Positions 43,515-55,190 of a stretch of DNA of 64,000 nt are shown one piece after another. The notes beneath the pieces were generated by a model. That model saw only the letters and a list, made by a program, of their open reading frames with translations. It was not told the origin of the DNA and made no database searches. The position numbers were made by a program, and so were the translations under genes. Source of the DNA: Chondrosia reniformis. Taxonomy: Eukaryota; Porifera; Demospongiae; Chondrillida; Chondrillidae. The DNA is taken from positions 7,672,901-7,736,900 of the forward strand of contig OX359192.1 in the NCBI GenBank assembly GCA_947172415.1, given 5' to 3'. Every line of letters begins with the position of its first letter. Position 1 is the first letter of the stretch.

Positions 43515-45467
43515 TTATGACCGCGGATTAATAGAAGACTTTTTGAACTTCTTAGCTAACAGCATAGCCGTCTGTCTGATGGTATCCTGCCTCTCCAATG
43601 TGTACAAGTAGGCCTGGAACATCATCTTGGTCAGTTTCCTGTGATCTGTCTCATCAAGATTAAGGCTATCCACTTCAGGAGAAAGACGAACATACTCGCA
43701 GTTGATTGACTTGCACCAAATTCTTGCCTGGTCAATCTCATGTCCATTGTTGTTGGTCACCTCTCCTATTAAAATCTTGCCAATGTGGACTAAACCTCTT
43801 GCAGAAGAGTAGAGGGACCCAAAAGGAGACTTCCAGCTGAATCCTGGTATGTTGACTGAAGTTACTTCTTCAGCTGGCCAAACTCCAGTTCCCAGAGACA
43901 AAACAAGACATAACTTCCCTGGTATGTCCTGTCCACAGCCATCCAATGTTTCTGTAATTGCAGCCAAAGTTGGATTATTAGCTATAAATCCACCATCCAG
44001 AAATCTGTCTTGAAATGTCTCAAAATAACCAGGAGCAGAGGAAGATGCTCGAGCTGCTTCCCATACCTTCCTGTCAGCAGGACCAACCTGACCTTGACGT
44101 GGTTTCCCATAGTTACACATCAGGTGAAGGAATGGTGGAGAATGGGTGGCCAGAGTGGAGCAGAAAATCACTTTTGGTGTGGTTGTTTGGTCTAAGGTTA
44201 AGGTACTAGCGTTACCAAATGCTTCTTGCACCAAGCTGTCAACAAAGGTTGCTGGTAAAGGTTTGGAATGGGCTGAACCGAATAATTTCTCAAAAACTGA
44301 GAAGTACTTGTCTCGCATTTGAGAAAGGGTATATTCTCCATACACCAGCCCAGCTATGAAGAAAGATCCAGTACTGGTACCAGCAACCACATCAAAGCAC
44401 TGAATGATTGACTTAACCTCTGGACACATCCGTTTCACCTCCTTCTCAATCTCACTTAAAATTAAAGCTTCAATTAGTCCCCTAGCACCCCCACCGTCCA
44501 GAGCTAGAATGCAGTCACCTTCAGGACAACTCGTATCACTCATCTCTACATCACTTGGGGACTTATCAATTGCATCCACAACCTTCTTCAGAGCTGCATA
44601 GCATTCTGCTGCACCTGGTGCTTTGGACACTCTAGCCACCTCAATGGGGGTCCTTCCTTCCTTGTCCTTTACGTTTATGTCTGCCCCAAAGGCGATCAGA
44701 GCAATGACTATATCGGTGAATCCTCCTTCAGCAGCATAGTGGAGTGGAGTCTTGTGAGTGAGGCTGTTGGGGTAAGAGGGGTCTGCATTGGCCAGCAGTT
44801 TGGCCATGACCAAATCAAATCTTCCTTTCGTAACGTCTAAGGTCAGGCAGCTATGCCCATCCTCCCGTGGTAACCGAATCATGTGGTCGATTTTTTCAGC
44901 CCATGTAGGGAGGTCCCTGTCTAGATCTGTGAGTCTCTTATGAAATGGAAATAGTACCTTGAGAATATTCTTCTTGTGTTTTTCCGCTGCTAAGTTATAA
45001 ACTGCGAGGATACATTTGGAAATCACATGCCCTGGGTCACCATTCTCCTTTGGATCACTGTTTAGCCCAAATGCCAATAACTTTAAGGCCTCGGCATTGT
45101 CCCAGTCGACTATAATCCTAATCAATTTATCATCTTCTTGTACGGGCCCTTCAGAAGTAATTAGCTTCCCTAGTAGCTCCTCGTCCACTGCAGCTTTACC
45201 ATGTGATAAAAGTGGTTCAAAAAAATGTTGCAGTAATCGAAAGGCTTTCTTTGAAGCTTTCTCTTTTCCATCAAACAGCTGATAATACTGAATTTGCTTC
45301 GAATCTGTAGTGTTTCCGGTTTCTTGCGAGAGAACTACCACAAATTTGGGTTCATTCTTAAAGATCGACAATTCTTGCCTGTATTGAATTGATTCCTCGG
45401 GCTCAGCGAATAGTATAACGAAGCTGCGACTATAATCATCGGGAACAAAGTGCTTTACCGAATACAT
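43515..45467 (-). CDS. Intronless calcium-independent phospholipase A2, copy C
   Basis: A 650-residue, single-exon tandem paralogue of copy B, same strand. The patatin domain has DGGGARG, GTSTGSFF and FLDGGFIANNPTLAAITETL, so the catalytic Ser and Asp are kept. Ankyrin motifs KTPLHYAAEGGFTDIVIALI and KEGRTPIEVARV are shared word for word with copy B over a long block. The N-terminal region (PEESIQYRQELSIF, PLLSHGKAAVDEELLGKLIT) is alignable but clearly diverged. The TAA stop is at 43515. Together with A and B it forms a local cluster of intronless phospholipases that may supply arachidonate-like signalling lipids or remodel membranes. Confidence 0.92.
   Translation of the reverse strand: MYSVKHFVPDDYSRSFVILFAEPEESIQYRQELSIFKNEPKFVVVLSQETGNTTDSKQIQYYQLFDGKEKASKKAFRLLQHFFEPLLSHGKAAVDEELLGKLITSEGPVQEDDKLIRIIVDWDNAEALKLLAFGLNSDPKENGDPGHVISKCILAVYNLAAEKHKKNILKVLFPFHKRLTDLDRDLPTWAEKIDHMIRLPREDGHSCLTLDVTKGRFDLVMAKLLANADPSYPNSLTHKTPLHYAAEGGFTDIVIALIAFGADINVKDKEGRTPIEVARVSKAPGAAECYAALKKVVDAIDKSPSDVEMSDTSCPEGDCILALDGGGARGLIEALILSEIEKEVKRMCPEVKSIIQCFDVVAGTSTGSFFIAGLVYGEYTLSQMRDKYFSVFEKLFGSAHSKPLPATFVDSLVQEAFGNASTLTLDQTTTPKVIFCSTLATHSPPFLHLMCNYGKPRQGQVGPADRKVWEAARASSSAPGYFETFQDRFLDGGFIANNPTLAAITETLDGCGQDIPGKLCLVLSLGTGVWPAEEVTSVNIPGFSWKSPFGSLYSSARGLVHIGKILIGEVTNNNGHEIDQARIWCKSINCEYVRLSPEVDSLNLDETDHRKLTKMMFQAYLYTLERQDTIRQTAMLLAKKFKKSSINPRS
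44334..44806 (-). repeat. Homogenised block shared by phospholipase copies B and C (C arm)
   Basis: Partner of 41632-42103. By eye about ten single-base differences occur in roughly 470 positions. The boundaries are abrupt, which suits gene conversion better than selection. Confidence 0.85.
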
Positions 45468-45520
45468 TGTACGATTCCGAGCTAACTCTCCAGATTAAGT
45501 AGTCACCTCGGGTTATCCAT

Positions 45521-45550
45521 GATCACGTTCCAATGTGTTGGAATGTGATC
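45521..45550. repeat. Short palindrome upstream of phospholipase copy C
   Basis: Arms gatcacgttccaa and ttggaatgtgatc (13 bases, one mismatch) around a TGTG loop. It could be a dimeric factor-binding site for the divergent copy C and p101 genes or a small foldback. Confidence 0.7.
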
Positions 45551-45642
45551 AAGACAGATGAATTTGAGCTCCACTTTATATTTAGCTTAGTGATTGGATC
45601 AAAAGTACATTAATAGACTGCTGGACCATGACAACTCGGCCC

Positions 45643-45769
45643 TATGGCACGCCGTTCGTAACAAAAATCGCCACCCTCTCACGATGTCGTTGCCGAACCA
45701 TACGACGTCGAGAGAATCTTTACGACATCGTGAGAGAGTGGCGATTTTTGTTACGAACGGCGTGCCATA
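45643..45769. mobile_element. 127-bp foldback MITE with 48-bp terminal inverted repeats
   Basis: The left arm at 45643-45690 (begins tatggcacgccgttcgtaac) pairs with the right arm at 45722-45769 with a single mismatch over 48 bp, around a 31-base centre. Identical CGGCCC hexamers lie directly outside both ends (45637-45642 and 45770-45775), as expected of a target-site duplication. It codes for nothing. The element is CpG-rich in an AT-rich setting. Intact ends and duplication indicate a young insertion. The transposase family cannot be named from this copy alone. Confidence 0.85.
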
Positions 45770-45945
45770 CGGCCCTGTTAGCCGCTTAGGTATGCATAAA
45801 TGACGTCATAGATGACCCCACCTACCGTAGAAGGCGTGGCAATAGAATTGCGCATAACTATTTAACCAAACAGGAAGAAAAAACTATAGACTTCTGTAAT
45901 CTATATACCTGTTTTTCAGAAATCTAGCTAAGAAGTTACTAGGCC

Positions 45946-48900
45946 ATGAGTGTTAAACTTTATCAGAATGTACTTGATTTCTCGACAACAGCAGAAAATT
46001 TTTTAACCATTGACTGTGCAGGCTGCAGCGCAGAAGTGCCAGAAGGATTCTGGAGATCTCTAGTAGACAGTCCAGAAAATGTTCAAAGGTACGCTGAACC
46101 ATTTAGTGGACATATACGGATAGTAGTTTTATGATAAATTCCTTGAAGCGTAAATTTACACTATTTAGTTCAGCTAATACGTTATCTTATTTGCTATTGA
46201 CGAGTACATTGAGTGTTTAGAGACCAGTGTCTTGTTTTGAAGTGTACCTTCCTAAAACCAGAAATCAAGCTGTTCGTAGCAATGTGATAGATAACCACAG
46301 ACCACCTGCGTATAGGATCGTCCGAAAATTACAAGACAGAACGTTTTTATTTATAACGTTACTACTGTAACAGGTAATATTTTTACCATAAAGATCCCGG
46401 ACCTATAATACAATGGTTTACCAAACTTGTAATACTATCATTCTCAGTTGGTCTAAATGCAAATATAATAGATTTTTGTAAAAAGTATTAAATTTCCAAA
46501 ACCAATCAAGTGGCCGATGGTTGACTGAAGTCCTCCTATCAAATAGCTTTTTGGCCCTCCTTAAGGCTCACCAGGGTAGAACAATTTGGTGGAGGATTGT
46601 GTTCAACTTAAATGTTGTAACTTTTATCTCTATGGCTAGGTTACTAAAATGCCTGACACTCTCTTGTGTTGCTGTGCATCATCCTTTGATATATTGAAAA
46701 TTGGTGTTTTGTTAGGTATAGAGTAGTCAGACATTCATAGCAGCTACACCTTAATGCTCCTGTATGCCACAGAGTGGGCGGAATTTTGGAACTATGTACA
46801 CTTATAGGTGCAACCAGGATTCAAATTTTCCCATATATCTCTATAAATTTGAGTTGTAGGGATCCATTGATGTCATTTTGTGTACAATAAATGTCATCTA
46901 TAGGAAGTCATAGAGAGTTTAGGTAATGTAATGCTATTCAACCGTTTCCTTCTTCACAATTGAATGCTCATTAGTTGTGTGTAAATCAATGGGTTTAACA
47001 AACATTGAAGATTATAGCAAGTCATCTTAAAGTTTGAAATCAGGAGTGTTCTTCTTTTCTCATTTGCTTGCAAGATTGGTCCCAAATCTGTTTACTTTTG
47101 TTACTTTTAATATCAATGATTAAATAGCGCTTGTCCAATTGTTGGGCTGGATTGATAACTTTATTCCTATCTCTCTATTCATTGTCCTCTCCTCCCTCTC
47201 ACACTCTCCTTTCTCCCCTCCTCCATCTCCCACTCTCCTTTTCCCCTCCTCCATCTCCCCTTTCTCCTCTCATACCCCCTCCACCCGAGAGTAACGATTA
47301 CATATTGCTTGTTCTTTCTATGTAGTTATTTAGCATGTCTTGTAGCAAGACTTATATCATTGGATAGTCGACATGGTATGCATTTCATGTGTACATTTAT
47401 GTACATATTATACAGAATACATACTTATAATGTTTGCATACATAATAGAATTTATTATGTATACATTAGAATATATTATGACTTAAAACTAAATGATAAT
47501 AGATTTTTATTATTGTGGCATGCCATACAATGAAAATTAAATGATGGCCCAGCCAGTTTTGGTTTATAAGTCACTTATAAAAATGGATCCAGGTCAAGGT
47601 CTGCGGCTGTTATATGTTTGTATTATAATTAAACATTTTATTGGTTATATAAATATATTCATTTGTACCTAATTTATGTTTTATACTCATTAAATTTATG
47701 TCTATGAGTTGATATGTACTGACCATATAGTTAAGGTATATAGGTGCATTTTAAAGGCCTCCTATCACTTCTACTTTTTCTTGTAGCCGGTATGAGGCCA
47801 TTAAGTGATGTTTACAAAGAATTGTGTATGACTGGAGATGACCAACGGAGTTTTAAAAACTGGATCACCAAAGATGGACAATGGGACAAACATAGAAAGC
47901 ACTTATCACATATCCTTTAATTCCTACTAACTTAAGAGCTTAACCTTATATGTAGGATACTATTGTTATATATGTTTGTGTAATAGCACTAGTATAGCAA
48001 TACCCTATTCGTGTGTGATTGATGTCCTTGAGTAACAGCTGTAGTTAACATGCCAGTGATATACTCTGCCAATGGTACCTATTAATTGCAGCCTTATTGT
48101 GTAATTCATATATTGCATCTTCCAATATCTTATCATTACATTAAATTGTTTTACATTAGAATGTGACCTTTGCTTCATACCAGAGACTGACACTACAGGT
48201 TTCCATCTTGAGCTAATATGGTGATATAGCTCTACAATCATTGCCAACAATGCTACATCACTGCTAAGCACATTCTTTCAATGCTCTTGGTTTTTCCCAG
48301 TTAAATAAAGTTAAACTAAGTTAGGGGGAAATGTTTTGTAATTGGTTGCAATTTATTAAAGTATTCTAGTGGTGTCCCATTAGACCTTTAGCCATAGCTC
48401 CAGAAGGAGATCCTTGCCTGGACTGGGTATTTGTTATTTTTTGGCTTAGTTTTTGGGTTTCACTTTAAATCAGAAGCTTTTATACTACTTCATTATATCC
48501 TTTTTGTAATAATTACTTTACTAACATACACAGTTGAACTAGCCTAGAGTCAAGGGATAAAATGGTCCATCTCAACCAAAGTGATAACTTATCTAAAGGT
48601 CTATTCTAAAGTCCTCTCTCTGACAACAGAGGCCATAACCTAGTTTCTACTTTTTCAACTATAGGTTCAAGGTGTGATTGTTTAAAAACTGGCTGACTAT
48701 TGTTTAATTTTGTTTCATAATTATCACATAGTGTTTTAAGTGGGCTAGGAATGCATTCTACAAAGATTTCTTAATTTTTACTACCCCTTCAAGCATACCC
48801 ACTCAATTCACAACTTCTTGACTTCCTTTCATCATTTATTTACAATTTAAATCTGCTTATAAGTAATTTGTTTTCAAATATTAATTCAATTGTTTGTTTT

Positions 48901-51795
48901 ATTTGCAAGTTCCCAAATGTTTGAAGAGCTACTGTACCGTTTGTAACTAGTGTAGTACTTAATATTCACTTTCAATTTTCTGCCCAATTTGAAACATGCA
49001 AACTTTTATGGACAATAGACACCATAAAAGTTTTTTAAATTAAGTTATTTCCTTAATTCACTGCTACTTTATCTTCAGCATGCAATTGTGAGTACTATTT
49101 ACCACTTGAAGATGTTCTACGGCTATGTCCCTCATCCTAGCGTCAAGTCAATGTACACACTGTGGAATATAGGTTAGTGACAGTATGGCACTGACATAAA
49201 TGTACATAAACAGTTAGGTAAGAGCATTTAGGATGATTAGGTAGTTTTGCCCTTACATTAAGATTGTCTTTTATTTGGGGGGGTAGAAGAAGGGAAACAT
49301 TGTGTGTTTAAGGTTTCTCCATTATGAAGACTTTGTCCACACTTTGAGGTGTTCCCAATTGATGGTTTCTGCTGTATATCCTATTACAAAGGATCCTCTC
49401 ATGTGTGGGAGCAGATATTGGGGCTGGCATCTGTGTTCTTGTGATAAGTGAAAGTTTATACAAGTAAACTTTGTCGTTATATATGCGTTACAGTACATGA
49501 TCAAGAACTATAATAAATATATTACTCCTGAAAAATGTAAAATTATATTAGGTGTTAAATCATTGTATTTCTTCTTTCTTCTTCTTCCTTTGTCAAATGA
49601 ACTAGTGCTAACATGCGAACTTCTGATACAAGCTCTAAATAGTCATTAATTTTTCAGAACTAGGGAATAGGCTACCCTAAATTGGACTCTGCTCTACATG
49701 AAGCAGGTTAATTCCTATCTAATTAGCATAGTCTCTTCTTAGCTTCTTATACTAATGTCTATGTAATTATATAGCATAAAAATAGCAGCTCATCCTTGTT
49801 ATTATGAACTGAAGGATAAGAAAGGGCCTACTGTACTTTCTAGTTTGTTGATAAACCAGAGTACCTTGAAAGTGCAGCTCCGTTACTTGTCTCTTGAATA
49901 GTGTTACAATTTCCTTATCCTTTGTGTTGGATTTTATTAAATAGGCTTCATCACCTCATAGTTTTGTTTGGGCTGAAGTAACATGAAGAGTTACATGACC
50001 CTCGCTCAATATTTTAAAAAAACTTGTTCCTTTGGCAGAGATCATGCATGGAATCTGATAATATGATCTTTGTACTGTATAGGTTGAAACAGATGGTTGT
50101 TTCTAGGAAAGCTCTTTGATCAGGGAATCCGTCTCCATTAGCCGTATCTTAACAGTAGGAATTTATCTCCAATGTCACATTACATATCTTTAATTCCCCA
50201 ACACTTAACGTAATGTGGTATATATGCAAAATCAAACAGGTTATTTTTTTCTAGTTGTTGTTAGGGTAACTACCTGTCAGGTCCTCCTCTGCTATTAAGT
50301 CACATAGTTTTCATGTTTGTATGGAGACGTGTTATTGTAGTCTTTTTAGCACATAAGGGCACAAGCAGTGTTCAATCTCTCAGCAATCTTCAGGAGTCAT
50401 ATCCAGTTAGCTTCTTAATTGCGTAATTGTCTTCAATAATGTGTTGACTGAAGGTTACAAAGTTATGTCTAAATGTTTCAGTGAAAATGTATTCTGTTGT
50501 GCAAACAGGGTGGGTTAAACTTAGCATGTGTGTAATTAGGTGCAGTTTCAAAGGATATATACCACTGACTTACCTGTGAATGAAGCACTATGTAATATCC
50601 ACTAAATTGGTAAATTCTGAAGTTAGAGATAGTTACCTTGGAAACGTTACCTTATAACTGCTGCTATTCTTTCTCAGTGGCTTCTTAGAAACCTTACATT
50701 ACCAAATATAGGCTTCTAATTAATACTTTGTGATAATATTTTGTGTTGTATGGTAATTGACCATAACATGTGTCTTGGCTCCTGACTGAAGTGTCCAATG
50801 CGGCACCTCCACTTAACTAATTACTATATATATTGTAATCTGTTCAGATGTATAATATATATACCTACATATATGCATCTTATTAGCAAGAGGGCCTGAA
50901 GGAATAAATGCAGCTGATGAATTTGAAGTTAAAGTGAGATGAATGATTAATGTGTGTATTATTTGAAAATGACCACTGCACTCTTTATCTTTGACCATCC
51001 CAAGGTCTTATCTGATTTTGGTGTTTTGAGCAAGAATAATAGCTCCTTTGGAAGATGGTTTTATGACATCATGGAAGACAAAGAAGAACTGATAAGACAA
51101 GCCAAGGAACTGGTAGATTTCTGCACTACTGGACACAGCGAACCCAACACAGGAAAATTTGACCTTAATGATCTTTCATTATGTGATTATGTGTCTGGTT
51201 AGTCAATGACCTTTTTGATTTTTTGGCAAATTTAATTGGATCCCCATCTCTACAGTTGCCAAGAGTTTGGACTATTACAGATTGCTAGATCTGATCAAGC
51301 ACAGTCCTTACCTTGTTGACGTGACCACTGAACGAATTATGGACAAGCTGGAGAAGGTTAGTAAACAGTCCACTTCTTCTTCCTCTAGAATGTTCATTTC
51401 CAGTTTCTGGTTCACAGGCTGCTAAATCCAATGATGTTGAAGAGCACGAAAGTTTTATTCTCCCTCTGTTGCAGCTGTTCAAGTCCATAGCTCCAATGGT
51501 ATACAAGTGGTGTCACATGACATATGATATCCTGTGATTATGTACATATATGTTTACTCTTGCATATATAGTCAAGTAACCTTGATATGGCCCGAACATA
51601 TGAGTCCTTGATGCCTCTCTATCTATGGCCCCAACCCTTTGCATGCGAAACACAAAAAGTATTAGAATTTTTACAGGCAGATAGACAAGTTAAAGGTATG
51701 GTGCCAAATTATGTGATATAGGTACTGTACTACAGTTGTTTATTCAGAGGTCTCTCTGTTAAGGCTGTAGTTTTGTTAAAATGCAGCTGCTGAAT

Positions 51796-51827
<32 letters not shown>

Positions 51828-54800
51828 CTCTCTCTGAAGGGTCTACTTTTCGCCAAACTGTTTTGATGGAACAGAATCTTGCTGCTTCAAAGAAAGACTC
51901 CAAGTAAGTCAAAGAATTACCTTACATTGTACATCAACAGTATTGTTTGGCTTATTGCTATGTGTATAAATAGTGTACAAAACAAAGGATTTTGTAGCTA
52001 TTTACTTTTCATTCTGTTTCTGTCCATCAGAGAGCAACACACTCTGTTAATCATTGATAAGGCGAAGGGTGTCTGCAGGTCATCTGCCTTTGCTAAAGCC
52101 TTTGAGACCTATAGCAGGAATGATCCTAGTAGAGTCAAAGTGATGATCCTGAAGCAAATCTTTAAAGCAGTAGGGGAATGGAATGAGTTGGAATTAGAAG
52201 GTTTAGAACGTCAGTTAAATGTGAGTACTCCAACTATTTTTGAGTCAAATATGTACAGTGAAGCACCACAGCATTGAACTAATCAAGTAATTGTAACAGC
52301 TAGTACATGTTTACAACTTGTAGAACATTGTGTAAATAAGTCTGTATGTATTTCAGGAGAATAAAGAATCATTAGATGAGGTCTTCAAGCAAGCCATCTC
52401 AATACTAGAGATGAGTAAGGGCTCCAGTGAAGGCTTCAATGTTACAGAAGAATTGAAAAAAATCTATTCACAGAGCTTAGACAAGGACGATTCAACTGAG
52501 GATAGACAGTGTTCTTCAGAGAATGGTGTCTTTGAGCAGCTAACCAGCTCGCATTATCCAGTTTTGCCGCTTCAAATTGAGTGCATTGATTCTCAGACTC
52601 CAGATGCTCTGAAATCAACTCTAAAAAAGTATTTTGAGGTTGTTAATGCCAGTACTTCAAGAATCAAGCGAGCTTCAAACACCATTGGCAGAAAGTCAAG
52701 GCCGAAGAGTAAAATACAAACTAGTCCTGACCCCCGAGCTGAATCTCCAAGTGCCAATGATGAGTTGGTATCAGACAACTTAGAGCAGCTTGTAGAAAAT
52801 GGCTGGGTAAGAAGTGGAAGTGGGGGTCGCAGGGCCAGTGATGTACTCAAGTCACCTATTCAGACAATAGTCAGCCAAAGACTTGCAATTGATCAGGATG
52901 GGCAGCACAGCCCAAGTTCCTCTCCATCAATGGATTTTGATGGATCAGATTTCACAGATAGCAATTCCTTTCTGGATACTAGCCGGCGTTCCAAAAGTCT
53001 TGTTTCTCCCACTCCCCCAATGTTCCCTAATAACCAAGGGAAATCGGCCTCCCCTGCCAGAACTCGAGGGAAGACATTTTCTACCACTGCCACTCTCGCC
53101 AAGCACAGTTCTTCAAGGAGGTCGGGAACCTCTAGTAGTACTACCAGTGTAGTACGGCAGGTCAAGATTGCAGTCGCTGGCAACGACAAAACCATGACCA
53201 GATTAGCCCAAGCTTATGCACAATTACAGTAAGCCTTAGGTTACTATGGTTACTATAGGCCCTACCCACTGCAAACTTGCCCTTTAATATTTTCATAGTT
53301 ATGGAATATGTATGTGTGTAATGTCAAGATTTCTGTGTTATGTACTGTACATTTGCTTGATGATATCAGTCTAATGTGTGTATGTATATTATGTATGTGG
53401 GTACAGCTTATGTCATGCACCAATGACTATGAGAGGGCGTGGAACTATTTTCTAAGTAGACAGCACAAAATATGAAAATCCTTTTAATATATTTTCACCT
53501 TAGAGACCAGCTAATATTATTTGTATGATTCCAATTGATTTTACACACACACCTTATTCACTTTCAGACTTGAGGAAGGATTCCAATTCTCACATCTTGA
53601 GCTCCAGTTCTTCTACATTCCCTTGTCTGTGGCAACCAGCACAGTAGCCAAGATGGAGATCCTGACCAGGGGCAAGAAAGAGAACGGACTACCGGAATAC
53701 ATGTCAGAAGGCTCCCAGAACACTCTATTGGGAGATGATGTCTGGCTGTCATGCTACCTAGCTAAATTTGACAGCTGGTATGAAAGGAATGTTCTTCTGG
53801 CTGTACACAACACTCTTCGAGTCATACCAGCAGTGAGTCTAGTAGGAGGTCATTATAGTCTAGCCCTCATTGTAGCAACCTCTTGTTAAAATGTTATTTC
53901 TTGTTGGATTACAGCATGATGAGACACAATTCACCAAGAAGGGTTTTAATAAACGCAAAGGCTCAAGTTTGGTAGTAAATCCCTTTGGAGGTGGTTCAAA
54001 GAAAGTTCCTCCATCTCCATCAGAAATCCTGCGGGACATTACCAACAATTACTGCCGGAATGCAGACTCACTCACAAAGTTGCAGTTATATAAGGCTGAG
54101 GTACGCACGTATGCATTTTGGATCAATCTCATCGCCTCAAAAATGTTATAAACTGTATGTCATCTTTTTATTTAGATTTATGTAAAGGAGGACAAGGCTC
54201 CAGTAAAACACATTCATTATTTCATGCAAAGGCTTGACCTGCAGAAAACACAAAAGAAAAGTGAGTTCTCTTTCTGTTAGGTGGATGTACGTACGTATGT
54301 ATGTATGTACTCAACATACACTGCAACATTTCTTCTCTTTCCCAAACAATAGCAAGAACTTCCAAACCATTTGAAGCATTAGTGATTGTTGAAGAGGTAT
54401 GTATGTAACCAGCCTGATTGTCAATATCAAAAAGCTTTCATATGTTTATGGTTCTTCTTCCTGCAGATGGCACTGGATGAATCAAGGATACCTACTCAAA
54501 TGATTAAAGCTAGTAATCTTTGGTCAGTAAGAGCAGCGAGTGTCCCGAGGCCCGAAGATGACAGTCTTGCTAGTCCTGAAGCAGAAGGCTTGGAGTTGAG
54601 GCTTGTTAAAGGTCAAAAGGTGAACCATCTAATTCCACTCCTTCTCATCTATCCTTTCAGTGTTTTATTTAACTAGTTTTGTCATCTTGTCTTGTTTGCA
54701 GACTATTACTGAACAAATGAATTTCCATGTGTGCAAGTTTATAATTGAATCTACCAAAGACAAGCCTTTTTCAGTTTTACTTGATTCCGATTATGACAAT

Positions 54801-55190
54801 ATTATTGACAATGTAGTCAGGTATGTTTATTGCTAGTCTACCTGCCATTGCGCTGAGTTAATTATCATTAAATAGAAAAATGTTGAAATTCATCTAATTA
54901 TAGACTACGTATATGTACTATGTATGTACCTACATATACATTATGTCAGGATATGAGAAATGTTGCACCTACAAGAAGACACTTTACATGTAAATAAATA
55001 ATAATAATATATATATATTTACTTGCATTCCCATTCCCAATTTAGAATGGAAGTTGAAGCTGCAAAATTACCTCGTCTCACCCAATCACCATCTGGTAGT
55101 CTGTCAGCGACTGGTGCTAATGTACAAGAAAAAGAGAGACTGCATTTCCCCCTCATGACATTTTGGCCACTGGGTCTTCATTCTAATTAG
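45946..55190 (+). CDS. PIK3R5: p101/PIK3R5-type regulatory subunit of class IB PI3-kinase
   Basis: In vertebrates p101 (PIK3R5) and p84 (PIK3R6) link PI3K-gamma to G-protein beta-gamma. Exons: 45946-46088, 47326-47375, 47787-47909, 49068-49172, 50887-50933, then many to the TAG at 55188-55190. Matches to p101 include ESLMPLYLWPQPFACETQKV, TFRQTVLMEQNL, HYPVLPLQIECIDSQ, VKIAVAGNDKTMTRLAQAYA, LELQFFYIPLSV, CYLAKFDSWYERNVLLAVHN, TEQMNFHVCKFIIES, FSVLLDSDYDNIIDNVVRME and the end HFPLMTFWPLG. The order (helical N-terminus, disordered Ser/Pro linker at about 52620-53160, beta-rich C-terminal half) is that of p101. The first introns exceed 1 kb, unlike the rest of the window, and one is U12-type. 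The N-terminal exons have no clear vertebrate counterpart. Orthology is well supported; whether it binds G-beta-gamma is inference. Confidence 0.88.
47185..47285. repeat. Pyrimidine-rich tract in a p101 intron
   Basis: About 100 bases of CT-rich sequence (repeats of ctcctccatctccc type) shortly before the exon at 47326. It may act as an extended polypyrimidine tract or form a triplex; it codes for nothing. Confidence 0.7.
47910..49067 (+). other. U12-type AT-AC intron in the p101-like gene
   Basis: The exon ending at 47909 is followed by ATATCCTTT, the exact minor-spliceosome 5' site. Near the other end, TTCCTTAAT at 49049-49057 is the exact U12 branch-site consensus, with an AC at 49066-49067 about 11 bases downstream. 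Splicing 47909 to 49068 keeps the frame (phase 1) and joins ...RKHLS to LYLQHAIVSTIYHLKMF. No GT-AG solution is available because the frame meets a stop five bases into a GT-less stretch. Confidence 0.9.
51792..51836. repeat. CT/CA microsatellite in a p101 intron
   Basis: Runs of TC, then CA, then TC dinucleotides just upstream of an acceptor; the TC tract may double as the polypyrimidine tract of the following exon (from about 51840). Confidence 0.8.

Noticed and set aside
45943-47790. Joining p101 exon 1 directly to an acceptor near 47796
   Set aside because: A small exon at 47326-47375 fits both phases and removes the need for a poor acceptor, so the three-exon solution is preferred.
47901-47930. 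A normal GT donor or a terminal stop for the p101 exon at 47787
   Set aside because: No GT lies near the end of the coding match and the frame hits a stop, while the U12 ATATCCTTT site and downstream branch point fit exactly.
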